A stretch of DNA of 64,000 bases from Shewanella livingstonensis (GCF_003855395.1 NZ_CP034015.1:4040001-4104000); one strand, 5' to 3'; shown: positions 9,706 through 19,510, counted from the stretch's first letter. Notes: a model not told the origin generated them from the letters alone. Numbers and translations are program-made.

Positions 9706-12312
9706 TTAAAAGCGATAATTTACACGGCCATAATAGAAACCGCCGTTGTAATCAAATGGACCACTTTCATAGTACACCGCACCTAGCTCACCTAATGTGC
9801 CGTCTTTCAACTTCTGCGCTTCTTGATCGAAGATGTTATTAGCACCTAATGATACGGTTAAGTTATCAAGCACTGCATAACTCACTTCAAGATCGATAGT
9901 CACTGCAGCATCAGCCGTTTCAGAACCCCAATCAGAAGTATCATCAGCATGAGTGGCATAGTATTCACCAAACATATTGCCACGAACTGACATGCTTAAA
10001 TCATCCCAGCTTTGGCCCCAAGTAAGGGTAGCACGATGTGCAGGTATACCATCTTCTAAACGGCGTACCTTACCAGCATCAGTTGTTTCAGGGTCATACT
10101 TATCAACACTGGTATCAGTCCAACCATATGCTAAGCTGAACTTGGCATCACCTGATAGCATTTCTGTAGTGTAAGACGCTACAACATCAACACCTTGAGT
10201 CGTTGTATCAAAGTCATTAGTGTAGAAAGTTACCGCAGAGATTAACTCAGGGAATTCAACACCAGCGGCTCTTAATGCATCATAGTCACTTGCTTTAACC
10301 GAAATTTGACTTGATTGTGCAATACGACCAGTAACTTCGATGTTGTAGTAATCAACCGTTAAGAACAAGTTCTCATATTGATATACAAAACCAGCCGCAT
10401 AGCTAACAGACTCTTCTGGTTTAAGTACTTCGCCACCATAAAAAGCCGCTAATGGGTTTGTTGGTGGAGCAATAAAGGTTTGAATCAAGTCACCATTAAC
10501 AATCGATGTTTGAGTATTCACTACATTTTCTTGACCAACAGTTGGCGCACGGAAACCAGTACTGTGTGATGCACGGAATGATAATTCATCGGTTGCAACA
10601 TACTGCGCGGTTAACTTGTAGTTTAATGTGTCACCAAAAGTAGAGAAATCTTCATAACGAAGTGCAAGACCTAACAATAAGTCTTCGGTTAAATATGCTT
10701 CAATATCGGTATAAACACCAAGATTGCTTCGGTCATTTTTACCCGCTGATTCAGGACCAAAACCTTTAAAACCGTGTGAGCCAATGTTGAAACCTTGATC
10801 AGCATAAGGGCCTGCAATCCAAGAAGCTTCATCACCTTGACCAATCTCAAATGACTCTTCTCGCCATTCAACACCAGTAGCAAAGCTAATATCTTCTAAG
10901 CTACCAATGGTCACAAATCGACTAAAATCAGCATTAAAGGTCGTTTCTATTTGCTCGTATGAACCGGTATCAAAGTCAGTTGGTGTATCTAAACCCATTG
11001 AAGGGTTAAGTGAGTTTTTTAAACCAAAGCTAGCTTTGTTGCTACCGGTACCGCCGCTAACATCATACATCCACTCCCCTAGCTCGCCTTTAATACCAGC
11101 AAAGAAAGACATGTCTTCAATTTTACCAGTGAACTGCGGTGTATAGCCGCCTGGACGAATTTGGTTCATCGAGAAACAATTTGGATCGGCTACCATCGCT
11201 TTGTACGCATCAGTGTCTAGTACGTTTCCGTCTTTATCTGGAATACCATCACCATCAGTATCTATTTTAGGAATGGGTACACCCATGTTGTTACATGTTG
11301 CAACGCCATCAGTGGCTAACCCAACGTCACCTACCAATAAGTTTTCGCCGCCATCAACCGAGTAAACGTTACCGCGATTATGTGGATTACGATAATAAAA
11401 ACCACCTGTTGCTTTACGTGAAGATAAGTTACCAAATGCGTATAAATGGGTTTTATCATTAACATCAAAACCTGAGTTTACGAATACGGTAAAGTCATCT
11501 TTAATCTCTGGGTTACCCCAAGTTTGCGCCGGGTCTTGAATTGATGTGTTACCCGCATCAGCAATATCAAAAGCATCTGGACGCTGTACACTGCGACTGG
11601 TCGCATCGGCAGTTTTATATTGCGCACTGATATTAATGAAGCCATCATCTGTTAGCGGTAAACCAATATTACCGTCAATAGTGGTTGCTGCGCCGTCACC
11701 TTCGTAATATTCACCCTGACTCACGGTAATTGAACCGCCTTCAGAGTCATCTTTTAATACAAAGTTCATCACGCCAGCAATTGCATCCGAACCGTACTGC
11801 GCTGCAGCGCCGTCACGTAGTACTTCAACTTGTTTTAATGCCACTCCAGGAATAACTGAAATATCTGGACCTTGAGCACCATCGTTAATGCCACCACCTT
11901 GGAAAGCAATAACTGATGCACGGTGACGGCGCTTGCCGTTAACCAAAATAAGCGTGCTGTCAGACGGTAAACCACGTAAATTAACCGGACGTACTAGTGT
12001 TGCGGCGTCACTAATAGGTTGCGCACGAGAGTTAAAAGAAGGTACAGATGTTACCAACATATCAATCATGTCAGTCGAACCGTTCTTTTTCAGGTCATCA
12101 CTACTAATAATATCAATGGGTACCGGTGAGTCGCCAATAGAACGGGGGGCAGCACGAGAACCTACTACAGCGATTTTTTCAACGTTTTCTTTCTTTACGG
12201 CTTCTTCGTCTGCAGCAAAAGCTTGAGTGCTCATCACTATTCCGGCAAGTGCAAATGAAATGGCTAAGCTCAACGAGCTGATACCAAATTTAGATTTTTT
12301 TGATTGCATCAT
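9706..12312 (-). CDS. TonB-dependent outer-membrane receptor, substrate unknown
   Basis: An 868-residue protein with a signal peptide cleaved near AQAFAA/D (residue 34), a TonB-box-like EKIAVVGSR, a plug domain (about 60-185: VNLRGLPSDSTLILVNGKRRH, VEVLRDGAAAQYGSDAIAGV) and a beta-barrel ending in the aromatic residue of YGRVNYRF. Such proteins import siderophores, vitamins, sugars or oligosaccharides with TonB-ExbBD energy. Unusually, DTDGDGIPDKDG near residue 350 resembles a calcium-binding loop inside an extracellular loop region. There is no periplasmic partner next to it, so the substrate cannot be assigned. A direct repeat upstream may be an operator. Confidence 0.93.
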   Translation of the reverse strand: MMQSKKSKFGISSLSLAISFALAGIVMSTQAFAADEEAVKKENVEKIAVVGSRAAPRSIGDSPVPIDIISSDDLKKNGSTDMIDMLVTSVPSFNSRAQPISDAATLVRPVNLRGLPSDSTLILVNGKRRHRASVIAFQGGGINDGAQGPDISVIPGVALKQVEVLRDGAAAQYGSDAIAGVMNFVLKDDSEGGSITVSQGEYYEGDGAATTIDGNIGLPLTDDGFINISAQYKTADATSRSVQRPDAFDIADAGNTSIQDPAQTWGNPEIKDDFTVFVNSGFDVNDKTHLYAFGNLSSRKATGGFYYRNPHNRGNVYSVDGGENLLVGDVGLATDGVATCNNMGVPIPKIDTDGDGIPDKDGNVLDTDAYKAMVADPNCFSMNQIRPGGYTPQFTGKIEDMSFFAGIKGELGEWMYDVSGGTGSNKASFGLKNSLNPSMGLDTPTDFDTGSYEQIETTFNADFSRFVTIGSLEDISFATGVEWREESFEIGQGDEASWIAGPYADQGFNIGSHGFKGFGPESAGKNDRSNLGVYTDIEAYLTEDLLLGLALRYEDFSTFGDTLNYKLTAQYVATDELSFRASHSTGFRAPTVGQENVVNTQTSIVNGDLIQTFIAPPTNPLAAFYGGEVLKPEESVSYAAGFVYQYENLFLTVDYYNIEVTGRIAQSSQISVKASDYDALRAAGVEFPELISAVTFYTNDFDTTTQGVDVVASYTTEMLSGDAKFSLAYGWTDTSVDKYDPETTDAGKVRRLEDGIPAHRATLTWGQSWDDLSMSVRGNMFGEYYATHADDTSDWGSETADAAVTIDLEVSYAVLDNLTVSLGANNIFDQEAQKLKDGTLGELGAVYYESGPFDYNGGFYYGRVNYRF

Positions 12313-12385
12313 TATTATGTTCTCAACTGCTTATTATTGTTGTTTGTTGACGATATTCTTCAAAAACAAATGAAAAACATGTCTA

Positions 12386-12408
12386 TCCCTATCGAAATAC
12401 TCCCTATC
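12386..12408. promoter_or_regulatory. Direct repeat TCCCTATC upstream of the TonB receptor
   Basis: Two identical 8-mers begin at 12386 and 12401, 15 bp apart, about 75-95 bp upstream of the receptor start. Both are followed within 5 bp by a TAC. The position and spacing suit a transcription-factor site, but no regulator can be named. Confidence 0.35.
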
Positions 12409-12746
12409 TCGACTACATTTTTATAACAATTAAAACACAATTGCTAACACTTTTTGGGATAAATAAGCATACGCTAAAGAAATAGCGGCAAACAAAATGC
12501 CTAAGCAATTGATTTTTGGTGACATACATCACATAATCAATTGTTTTCAACAAAAAAACTTTTTTAACACCATTAACATAAAAATTAGCTGTAACCATAA
12601 GTTTACGTAAATAAGCTTCTTTTATAACGGCATTTCCATAACAATCGTTTTAAACAAACAATTAAAATCAATAATCTAATTTCGACTCAATCTCAGTGAA
12701 CCTTTGCCAATTGATAATGACCCGTGTAGGTTAGTCATTAAAATCT

Positions 12747-12759
12747 AAACGGACGTTTG
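12747..12759. promoter_or_regulatory. Candidate PsrA-type operator
   Basis: AAACGGACGTTTG contains the inverted repeat AAACG/CGTTT, fitting the known PsrA pattern of AAAC, 2-4 bp, then GTTTG. It lies about 40 bp upstream of the acyl-CoA ligase start. PsrA-type TetR regulators control fatty-acid degradation in Pseudomonas and in Shewanella, which supports the reading. No regulator gene is in the window. Confidence 0.5.
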
Positions 12760-12796
12760 ATTTTATAATAACAACCCAAAAATGAAAGGGGATAGC

Positions 12797-14401
12797 ATGG
12801 CTTATGATGCGGATTCAACACTCAACTTACACCAATACACATCAATTGTTGATTTAATCGAAAAAGCTTGTGACAAGTTTGCTGATAACACGGCCTATGC
12901 CTGTCTGGGAAAAAGTACTACTTTTAGCGAAATAGAACGTGACTCACGTCATTTTGCCAGTTACTTACAGTATTGCACCTCATTGCAAGCGGGCGACAGA
13001 GTTGCCATTCAGCTGCCAAATATTACTCAATTTGCTATTGCAGCCTATGGCGTCATTCGTGCGGGTATGGTGCTGGTCAATACTAACCCGATGTACACTG
13101 AACGTGAGCTCACTCATCAATTTAATGATTCTGGGGCTAAAGCATTAATAGTATTGTCAGATCTACTGCCAACCTTAACTAATGTCATCAACAATACCCC
13201 CGTAGAGTTGGTCATTTCAACGCACGCAATGGATCTGATTCAGCCACAAGAGCAACCAGAAACCCCGTTTGCTAAAGTCACATTTTTGAGCGTGCTTGCT
13301 GAGGGTGCAAAGCATTTATACCAGACAATAAAACCAAATCATGATGACTTAATTGCGCTGCAATATACTGGTGGTACAACAGGTTTATCTAAAGGCGCCA
13401 TGCTCAATCATGGCAACCTTTTAGCCAATTCAGGCCAAGTAAAGTCACGAATTGCCAGCACTATGGACGAAGGACATGATGTATTTGTCGCACCATTACC
13501 TATTTACCATATCTATGCTTTTATGGTTAATTTAGTGTTGTACTTTGAATCGGGTAGTTGTTCTGTATTAATCCCTAATCCTCGCGATATCGCAGGGTTA
13601 ATTAATACTATGAAAGCTTATCCATTTACTGGGTTCGCTGGCTTAAACACTCTATTTGTTGGTTTATGTCATCAACCAGAATTTAAAGCCTTAGATTTCA
13701 GTAAAATGAAAATAACTATTTCAGGTGGTACCGCATTAACCAGTGCTGCGGCTAACTTATGGCAACAGACTACCCACTGTATGATTTCAGAAGGTTATGG
13801 TTTGTCTGAGACCTCTCCAGTTGTTAGCCTTAATGCACCAGGGCATCAACGTCTGGGCACTATTGGTAAACCAGTATTGGGCACTGAAGTTAAGGTCCTC
13901 GATATGGATGATAATGAGGTCGCTATTGGTCAAGCTGGTGAACTTGCTGTACGTGGTCCACAGGTGATGCAAGGTTATTGGCATAAACCCGAAGAAACCG
14001 CAAACGTTATGACCAAAGATGGATTTTTTAAAACCGGTGATATTGGCATTGCCAGTGAAGATGGTTATCACACCATTGTCGATCGTAAAAAAGATATGAT
14101 TATTGTCTCTGGCTTTAACGTCTACCCTAATGAAGTCGAAGACGTACTTTCGACCCACGAGTTAGTGTTGGAGTGTGCTGTGGTAGGTGTTGAAGATGAA
14201 CGTTCTGGCGAAGCGGTAAAAGCAGTGATTGTGCTAAAACAATCAACGACTAATATCGATGAGACAAAGCAGGTCATTAACGATTATTGTCGTAGCCAAC
14301 TCACAGCTTATAAAGTCCCGCGTATAATTGAATTTACCGAACAGCTGCCCAAAAGCACTGTAGGTAAAATTTTACGTCGTGAATTACGCAAACCAGCGTA
14401 A
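12797..14401 (+). CDS. AMP-forming long-chain acyl-CoA synthetase (FadD-like)
   Basis: Activates fatty acids to acyl-CoA through an acyl-adenylate for beta-oxidation or phospholipid synthesis. The 534 residues contain the adenylate-forming signature YTGGTTGLSKGAML (about 189-202), EGYGLSETSP, the hinge FFKTGDIG and the C-terminal catalytic-lysine segment GKILRRELR. An ATG at 12782 is in frame, but AGGGGA lies 5 nt before the ATG at 12797. The PsrA-like site upstream fits fatty-acid-responsive control. The gene is close to fadD but the chain-length preference cannot be read from sequence, so no symbol is given. A very long hairpin terminator follows. Confidence 0.9.
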   Translation: MAYDADSTLNLHQYTSIVDLIEKACDKFADNTAYACLGKSTTFSEIERDSRHFASYLQYCTSLQAGDRVAIQLPNITQFAIAAYGVIRAGMVLVNTNPMYTERELTHQFNDSGAKALIVLSDLLPTLTNVINNTPVELVISTHAMDLIQPQEQPETPFAKVTFLSVLAEGAKHLYQTIKPNHDDLIALQYTGGTTGLSKGAMLNHGNLLANSGQVKSRIASTMDEGHDVFVAPLPIYHIYAFMVNLVLYFESGSCSVLIPNPRDIAGLINTMKAYPFTGFAGLNTLFVGLCHQPEFKALDFSKMKITISGGTALTSAAANLWQQTTHCMISEGYGLSETSPVVSLNAPGHQRLGTIGKPVLGTEVKVLDMDDNEVAIGQAGELAVRGPQVMQGYWHKPEETANVMTKDGFFKTGDIGIASEDGYHTIVDRKKDMIIVSGFNVYPNEVEDVLSTHELVLECAVVGVEDERSGEAVKAVIVLKQSTTNIDETKQVINDYCRSQLTAYKVPRIIEFTEQLPKSTVGKILRRELRKPA

Positions 14402-14449
14402 TTACCTATCGATAGTTTCAATCGTCGCCCTAAGGTGACTCTCTGTCGA

Positions 14450-14493
14450 TAACCCATAAAAAAAGATGCTGTAGCATCTTTTTTTATGGGTTA
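14450..14493. terminator. Very long perfect hairpin, bidirectional terminator
   Basis: A perfect 21-bp inverted repeat surrounds a 2-bp centre (about a 4-nt loop in practice). Each arm has a run of seven A or T next to GATGCT/AGCATC. It separates the acyl-CoA ligase from the convergent ABC transporter gene and can terminate both. Confidence 0.9.
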
Positions 14494-14541
14494 GTAATTA
14501 AACTAAACAATGAGGTAATCAATTGTCAGCTTACTTGGCTC

Positions 14542-14589
14542 ATTAGGTCATTAGGTCATTAGGTCATTAGGTCATTAGGTCATTAGGTC
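14542..14589. repeat. Six tandem copies of the 8-bp unit ATTAGGTC at the 3' end of the ABC transporter gene
   Basis: Six exact copies run head to tail, with a partial copy before them. The last two overlap the final codons and the stop codon of the ABC transporter. On the coding strand the unit is GACCTAAT. Because 8 is not a multiple of 3, the array presents stop codons in every frame within 24 bp, so expansion should leave the protein unchanged, while loss to one copy could extend it. Confidence 0.95.
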
Positions 14590-16401
14590 ATCGTTATCCA
14601 TTAATAGCTGTAAACTGGCAAATTCACGATATAACTCATTGCTAATCATTAATTCGCTATGGGTACCAGTGGCTACTAATTGGCCTTTATCTATTACAAA
14701 AATCCGATCGGCATTAATCACCGTCGCTAATCGGTGGGCAATAATCACTGTGGTACGTTTGGCCATTAGTGAATCAAGGGCTTGCTTAACTTTTACTTCG
14801 CTAACAGCATCTAAGGCGCTGGTTGCCTCATCGAGCAAGAGTAATGGTCTATTCGCTAAAATGGCTCTGGCAATGGCTATCCGTTGCTTTTGACCACCAG
14901 ATAAACGCACACCTCTTTCACCTAAATAAGTTGCATAGCCTTCAGTAAACTCGCTAATAAACTCATCCGCTTTAGCAGCAACACAAGCCTGCTTCACTTC
15001 TTCATCGCTAGCATCTAAGCGGCCGTAACGCACATTGTCGAGTACGTTCATAGCAAAAATAACTGACTCTTGCGGGACCAGTGCATATTGTTGACGTAAG
15101 TCTGCCAACGACAATGTCGAAATATCAATACCATCTAATAAAATTCGCCCTTGTTTTGGCTGATAAAAACGCATCATAAGTTCAAATAAGGTGCTTTTCC
15201 CTGCTCCACTTGGGCCAACTAAGGCCACTCTTTCTCCTGGTGCAATAGTCATCGATAACTGGCGGATTACGTCTTGCCCCAAATCAGATGGATAAGCAAA
15301 ACACACGTTATCAAAACTGAGCAAGCCATTAACAGGCAACAGTAACTTATTGGGTACAGCTTGCTGAGGTATATCAACGGGCGTTTTAACTAATTCAACT
15401 AAACGCTCAGCTGCACCAGAGGCGCGCTGTATTTCGCTAAACACTTCACTGATGGTCGCTACAGCACCTGCAACCATCACGGCATAAAACATAAATGCAG
15501 ACAGCTCACCACCAGTGATACTGCCAGACATAACATCTTGCGCCCCAATCCATGTAACAAAAGCAATTGCTGCAATACTTAGAAACATTACCGTTGAAAT
15601 CAGTAGAGCACGATACATAATACGGCCTTTAGCCACATCCATTACCGCCTCGACCCTGTCAGCAAATAGCTGGCGGTCTTTAGCTTCGTGGGTATATGCT
15701 TGCACGGTATGAATTTCATGTAAGGTTTCATCAATATAAGCGCCAAGATCGCCCACCCTATCTTGACTTTTACGCGACAAGGTTCTCACTTTTCGGCCAA
15801 AAAAGATCACCGGGCCTAATACCAAAGGAACCGCTAACAACACTAGGGCGGTCAATTTAATACTGGTAAAAGCCATCATAACGATGCCACCAATCACAGT
15901 CACACTTGATCGCAGTGCCATAGATAAACTCGAACCAACCACGCTTTGTAGTAAGGTGCTGTCAGCGGTAAATCGTGAAATAACTTCGCCGGTTCGCTGA
16001 GTCGCAAAAAAAGCAGGCGATAACGATATTAAATGATTGTAAACCTGTAATCTAATATCAGCACTGACCCGCTCACCAAGCCAGGTCATAAGGTAGAAAC
16101 GACAAAAAACCGCTGTGCCACTAACCGCTGTAATCGCAATGATAAACAACATAATTTCATTCAAACGACCGGCATTATCGGCAACAAAACCTTCATCAAC
16201 CATCAATCGAACGCCTTGCCCAAGCGATAGCCATGCTAGTGACCCAATAAACAAAAAGATTATCGCCGCCACCACTTTCATACGATAAGGCGACAAAAAC
16301 TGTAAAATCCAAGGCAAAACTGGATGGGGTAAAGGCTGTTTAGTAGAAGAAATAGCCTCGGTTGAAGTAGTCGTTGAATTCGTCACAGTATTAACCAGCA
16401 T
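14575..16401 (-). CDS. ABC transporter, fused permease and ATPase (MsbA/multidrug type)
   Basis: A 608-residue half-transporter that would work as a homodimer in the inner membrane. The N-terminal membrane domain (about 30-330) has six helices. The ATPase domain has Walker A GPSGAGKST (about 396-404), signature LSGGQKQR (about 500-507), Walker B LLLLDEAT (about 518-525) and the H-loop IIAHRL. It is of the exporter type that includes MsbA and bacterial multidrug transporters; lipid A as substrate cannot be claimed because no lpxK is adjacent. The last five codons lie in an 8-bp tandem repeat that also supplies the stop. Confidence 0.92.
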   Translation of the reverse strand: MLVNTVTNSTTTSTEAISSTKQPLPHPVLPWILQFLSPYRMKVVAAIIFLFIGSLAWLSLGQGVRLMVDEGFVADNAGRLNEIMLFIIAITAVSGTAVFCRFYLMTWLGERVSADIRLQVYNHLISLSPAFFATQRTGEVISRFTADSTLLQSVVGSSLSMALRSSVTVIGGIVMMAFTSIKLTALVLLAVPLVLGPVIFFGRKVRTLSRKSQDRVGDLGAYIDETLHEIHTVQAYTHEAKDRQLFADRVEAVMDVAKGRIMYRALLISTVMFLSIAAIAFVTWIGAQDVMSGSITGGELSAFMFYAVMVAGAVATISEVFSEIQRASGAAERLVELVKTPVDIPQQAVPNKLLLPVNGLLSFDNVCFAYPSDLGQDVIRQLSMTIAPGERVALVGPSGAGKSTLFELMMRFYQPKQGRILLDGIDISTLSLADLRQQYALVPQESVIFAMNVLDNVRYGRLDASDEEVKQACVAAKADEFISEFTEGYATYLGERGVRLSGGQKQRIAIARAILANRPLLLLDEATSALDAVSEVKVKQALDSLMAKRTTVIIAHRLATVINADRIFVIDKGQLVATGTHSELMISNELYREFASLQLLMDNDDLMT

Positions 16402-16534
16402 GAATAACTAAGATGTATTGATAGTAACAACAAAACATAACATTGTAGATGCCTTAACAACGCGTTATCAAAACCTTTGATCAACTACCACCAAAAATAA
16501 TGCTAGTATTTAGCCAACAATATTAAGATAAAAA

Positions 16535-17020
16535 ATGATGCAAAAGAGTACAAAAGCTTCACGTGGTTTTACATTAATAGAATTGGTTGTGGTGATTATT
16601 ATTTTGGCCATATTAGCCGTGGTCGCGACAAGTAAATTTTTTGACTTACGCACTGACGCGATAGTATCGACCATGAACGGAATGGAAACCGCAATGCAGT
16701 CTGCGGCAACGCTAACTTATTCAAAAGCCGCTATTGCAGGCGTTGAAAGGCTGGCGACAACCACGATTAATATTGATGGTAACAATATTAATCTGGCATA
16801 TGGTTACCCTGATGGAACAGCCGCAGGTATTGCAATGCTAATGAATATTCCCGAAGGTGATTGGCAACAACGCAAAAGTACTTTGTCTATAACTGCATGG
16901 GTATATTGGCATGGAGTCATTAAAGAGGATGCGGGCGTTGCTGCATGTTATTTACGTTACAGGCAAGTAACATCAGCCACCGCACGCCCTGTTATAGATG
17001 TTCAAACAAGCGGATGTTAA
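16535..17020 (+). CDS. Solitary prepilin / minor pseudopilin of the MSHA-like type
   Basis: A 161-residue protein with a short basic leader (11 residues) ending in Gly before FTLIELVVVIIILAILAVVA, the type IV prepilin methylation motif with Glu+5. The globular part has a C-terminal cysteine pair (AACYLRY and the last residue of SGC), the D-region disulfide layout of MSHA-like pilins. It resembles the pilin genes at 7133 and 60916 in its N-terminus and the latter in its C-terminus, so they may be paralogues. No assembly genes adjoin it. The start ATG has only a weak AAGATA upstream. Function beyond type IV filament incorporation is unknown. Confidence 0.8.
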   Translation: MMQKSTKASRGFTLIELVVVIIILAILAVVATSKFFDLRTDAIVSTMNGMETAMQSAATLTYSKAAIAGVERLATTTINIDGNNINLAYGYPDGTAAGIAMLMNIPEGDWQQRKSTLSITAWVYWHGVIKEDAGVAACYLRYRQVTSATARPVIDVQTSGC

Positions 17021-17048
17021 GCACCAATAGGTTTAAAAAAACATAACA

Positions 17049-17459
17049 TTAAAACTCAGGGTAACGTTTTTCAATCGCTTTCAGCGATCGTAAAAACAAC
17101 CCTATACCCCCCACACAAAGTACCAAGATAACGATTAAATCAAATGCACTCATGTAAGAAAATCGAAAATTAATCGAGCTTATCACGCCAAAAATCAGTG
17201 CCACTAACGAACCAAATGTCAGTAACCATCCAAGTATGTTTCTGCCATTATAAAACATCAGTCCCACACCAAACATAAAGGGTATCATCACCATTCCGCT
17301 GGTAAGCCCAAAGCCGCCCAGCTGATATAAATGGCTGCTAAAGCCAAATGAGCTTGTCACTTTAATGGCATTTAATAGCATATAAAAGCCACCGCACATC
17401 ATCACTAGCCCAATAAAGAACTGACCCATTCCACCTGACGTTCCACCAGCACCTTTCAT
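17049..17459 (-). CDS. Conserved hypothetical membrane protein
   Basis: A 136-residue protein with four hydrophobic segments (about 12-28, 50-70, 75-92 and 103-123) and a glycine-rich N-terminus. The short C-terminal tail is basic. I do not recognise a family. A TTG would add one residue, but the ATG at 17459 has AGGGA 7 nt upstream. It converges with the prepilin gene at 16535 and is divergent from rlmG. Its size and topology would suit an envelope-stress or accessory membrane protein, but that is not evidence of a role. Confidence 0.65.
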   Translation of the reverse strand: MKGAGGTSGGMGQFFIGLVMMCGGFYMLLNAIKVTSSFGFSSHLYQLGGFGLTSGMVMIPFMFGVGLMFYNGRNILGWLLTFGSLVALIFGVISSINFRFSYMSAFDLIVILVLCVGGIGLFLRSLKAIEKRYPEF

Positions 17460-17790
17460 CAATATCCCTTGAAAACCATTATTTTAAGTCAATATATTGA
17501 TGTTACTGAAGCGTGCAATTAATAGCAATCACCTCTGCAGCATAGCCATTTTCGTGACGTTAGGTTTTAGTTTCAAAGTTAAAAAATCAATATCACCTTG
17601 TTCTGTATCCTAAATTCAACATGTCGCTTAACACGAGTTAAACAAGGAAGCTTTGATAATCAGTTAACTAGCGACACTCCACAAAATTATCCCTATCAAC
17701 TTGTTTAAGCCTAAGCCTCGCGCTAGTAAGTGTTATCTGAGATAATATCGGGCTATTTTATCGATATTCTTTTTATTAGGTAACACCGTC
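17460..17790. other. Intergenic region upstream of rlmG
   Basis: About 330 bp with no credible gene. It must carry the divergent promoters of rlmG and the small membrane protein. I see no strong repeat, terminator or structured RNA. Confidence 0.4.
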
Positions 17791-18969
17791 ATGACAACCC
17801 AATTTGCTTGTTCAGGTATAGAGCTTGAGCTTTTTCGTTATCCAAGCCAACAAGCATCAAACTTACAAGCATGGGATGCCGCTGATGAACACCTAGTAAA
17901 GTACTTAATCGACACCGAAATAACAGCAACCACTACCGCCATTCTAAATGACAACTTTGGGGCTCTCACATGTGCATTAACCATGCAACACCCACACAGT
18001 GAATTGCTTGTCGAAACGGATGCTAAAACCAGCTTGTTAGGTTATCAGCAAAATTTATTACACAACAAACTGGCATCAAGCAACATACATTGGCTAAACA
18101 GCCGCGAAACACTGCCACAAAATATTCAATTAGTACTGATGAAGTTACCGAAAAATCTACACTATTTTGGCCAGCAACTTGCGCGTTTATCAACGGTGCT
18201 TCCAGCAGGAACCCAAATTCTGATTGGTGCTAAAGCCAAGTCAATCAATCCAGCATTATTGGCCAGTATTGAAAAAAATCTAGGTCCCGCATCCGCCAGT
18301 TTAGCGTGGAAAAAAACCCGAGTAATTAGCTGTATTAGCGATGGTAAAAAACGCTCTTTAGCGAAAGCGGTGAGTTGGACTGTCGATGAGCTCAAACTCA
18401 CTATCAGTAACCTTGCTAATGTATTTGCGGCCAATAAGCTCGATATTGGCGCAAGGATTATGCTCGACAACATGCCCAAAGGTGAATTCAAGCACATTAT
18501 AGACTTAGGCTGTGGTAACGGTATTTTAGGATTGCACGCAAAGCAATGTTATCCCAATGCGCAAATCTACTTTGTGGATGATTCTGATATGGCTATCGCC
18601 TCGGCAAAATATAATTGGCAAGCGAACGAGTTAGACACTCCATCTCAAAATCTTCAATCCCAAGATCCTCAAACTGAACAAATGCCACAAGCTTTTTTCC
18701 ATTGGGACGATTGCCTGAGTAATTTACCAGCGGATGTTGAACCAGATTTAGTGATATGTAACCCTCCGTTTCATCAAGGTGAAGCCATTACTGACCATAT
18801 CGCTTGGCAAATGTTTGTTGATGCACATCAGCGCCTAAAAAAAGGCGGTTTATTACATATCGTTGGTAATCGACATTTAGCCTACCACGTTAAAATAAAC
18901 CGCATTTTTAAAAACTGTACCACGGTTGCCTCTAATGGTAAGTTTGTCATTTTACAAGCAATAAAATAA
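17791..18969 (+). CDS. rlmG: 23S rRNA (guanine-1835-N2)-methyltransferase
   Basis: Methylates G1835 of 23S rRNA using S-adenosylmethionine. It has 392 residues, with an N-terminal degenerate methyltransferase domain and a C-terminal catalytic domain (about 200-392). The latter has the SAM loop [10 protein letters not shown] (about 237-246) and the catalytic NPPFHQG (325-331), characteristic of N2-guanine RsmC/RlmG enzymes. [19 protein letters not shown] at the N-terminus matches RlmG rather than RsmC. A small insertion rich in Gln and Ser around 285-300 ([13 protein letters not shown]) looks lineage specific. It is a single gene. Confidence 0.94.
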   Translation: MTTQFACSGIELELFRYPSQQASNLQAWDAADEHLVKYLIDTEITATTTAILNDNFGALTCALTMQHPHSELLVETDAKTSLLGYQQNLLHNKLASSNIHWLNSRETLPQNIQLVLMKLPKNLHYFGQQLARLSTVLPAGTQILIGAKAKSINPALLASIEKNLGPASASLAWKKTRVISCISDGKKRSLAKAVSWTVDELKLTISNLANVFAANKLDIGARIMLDNMPKGEFKHIIDLGCGNGILGLHAKQCYPNAQIYFVDDSDMAIASAKYNWQANELDTPSQNLQSQDPQTEQMPQAFFHWDDCLSNLPADVEPDLVICNPPFHQGEAITDHIAWQMFVDAHQRLKKGGLLHIVGNRHLAYHVKINRIFKNCTTVASNGKFVILQAIK

Positions 18970-18988
18970 TGTCCTAATGAGGTACTAA

Positions 18989-19010
18989 GGTCATGTTCCC
19001 CTACATGACC
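18989..19010 (+). terminator. Stem-loop downstream of rlmG
   Basis: A perfect 8-bp stem (GGTCATGT / ACATGACC) with a 6-nt loop lies 19 bp after the rlmG stop. There is no T-run, so it is a weak candidate terminator or mRNA end protector. Confidence 0.4.
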
Positions 19011-19510
19011 CTGCATATAAAACCAAACCAATATTGATAGTAACGAGCGATGGCCGACACAGTTTATGTGCAGCCTTTCACTCGTATGTAATTCAACTCA
19101 CTACACCTTGTTTATTTCGTACACCCACATTAACGAGCACCAATAACCACTGAACATTCATTAGTGTAAACGGCGATACAAATCTCTTTTTGTTGTAACT
19201 AACAGCAAATCGATTTGTGATGTTCATATCCCTTGAATAAATAACTATATGTCCGATTGTGTTGATCACTCGTTCGCAATAACGAGGCATCAATAGCCGC
19301 AATGATAAGTGAACAGAATGATTAATAAGCACTGACCTTATGACCAATACCTTCCCTCGCTTAATAACTCACTATCGGTATTACCAAGTCGGTATAATTG
19401 GTTAGCGCACAAATAAACTGAATCCTATAATGACATTACCAAAATGAGTATGGGTAGTGGTAACAACACAATTCAATCATATTTATCTAGATAGAACAGC
19501 CGCTACACTA

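Larger units (their letters stand above)
12313..12796. other. Divergent control region between the TonB receptor and the acyl-CoA ligase
   Basis: About 480 bp of AT-rich DNA without a credible gene. It contains a pair of TCCCTATC direct repeats on the receptor side and a PsrA-like palindrome on the ligase side, listed separately. I see no structured RNA. Confidence 0.5.

Noticed and set aside
12413..12598. 61-codon minus-strand frame upstream of the acyl-CoA ligase
   Set aside because: AT-rich chance frame in the divergent control region. No ribosome site or homology pattern.
19093..19347. 84-codon minus-strand frame in gene-poor DNA
   Set aside because: No ribosome site, no family resemblance and low-complexity composition of a random frame.
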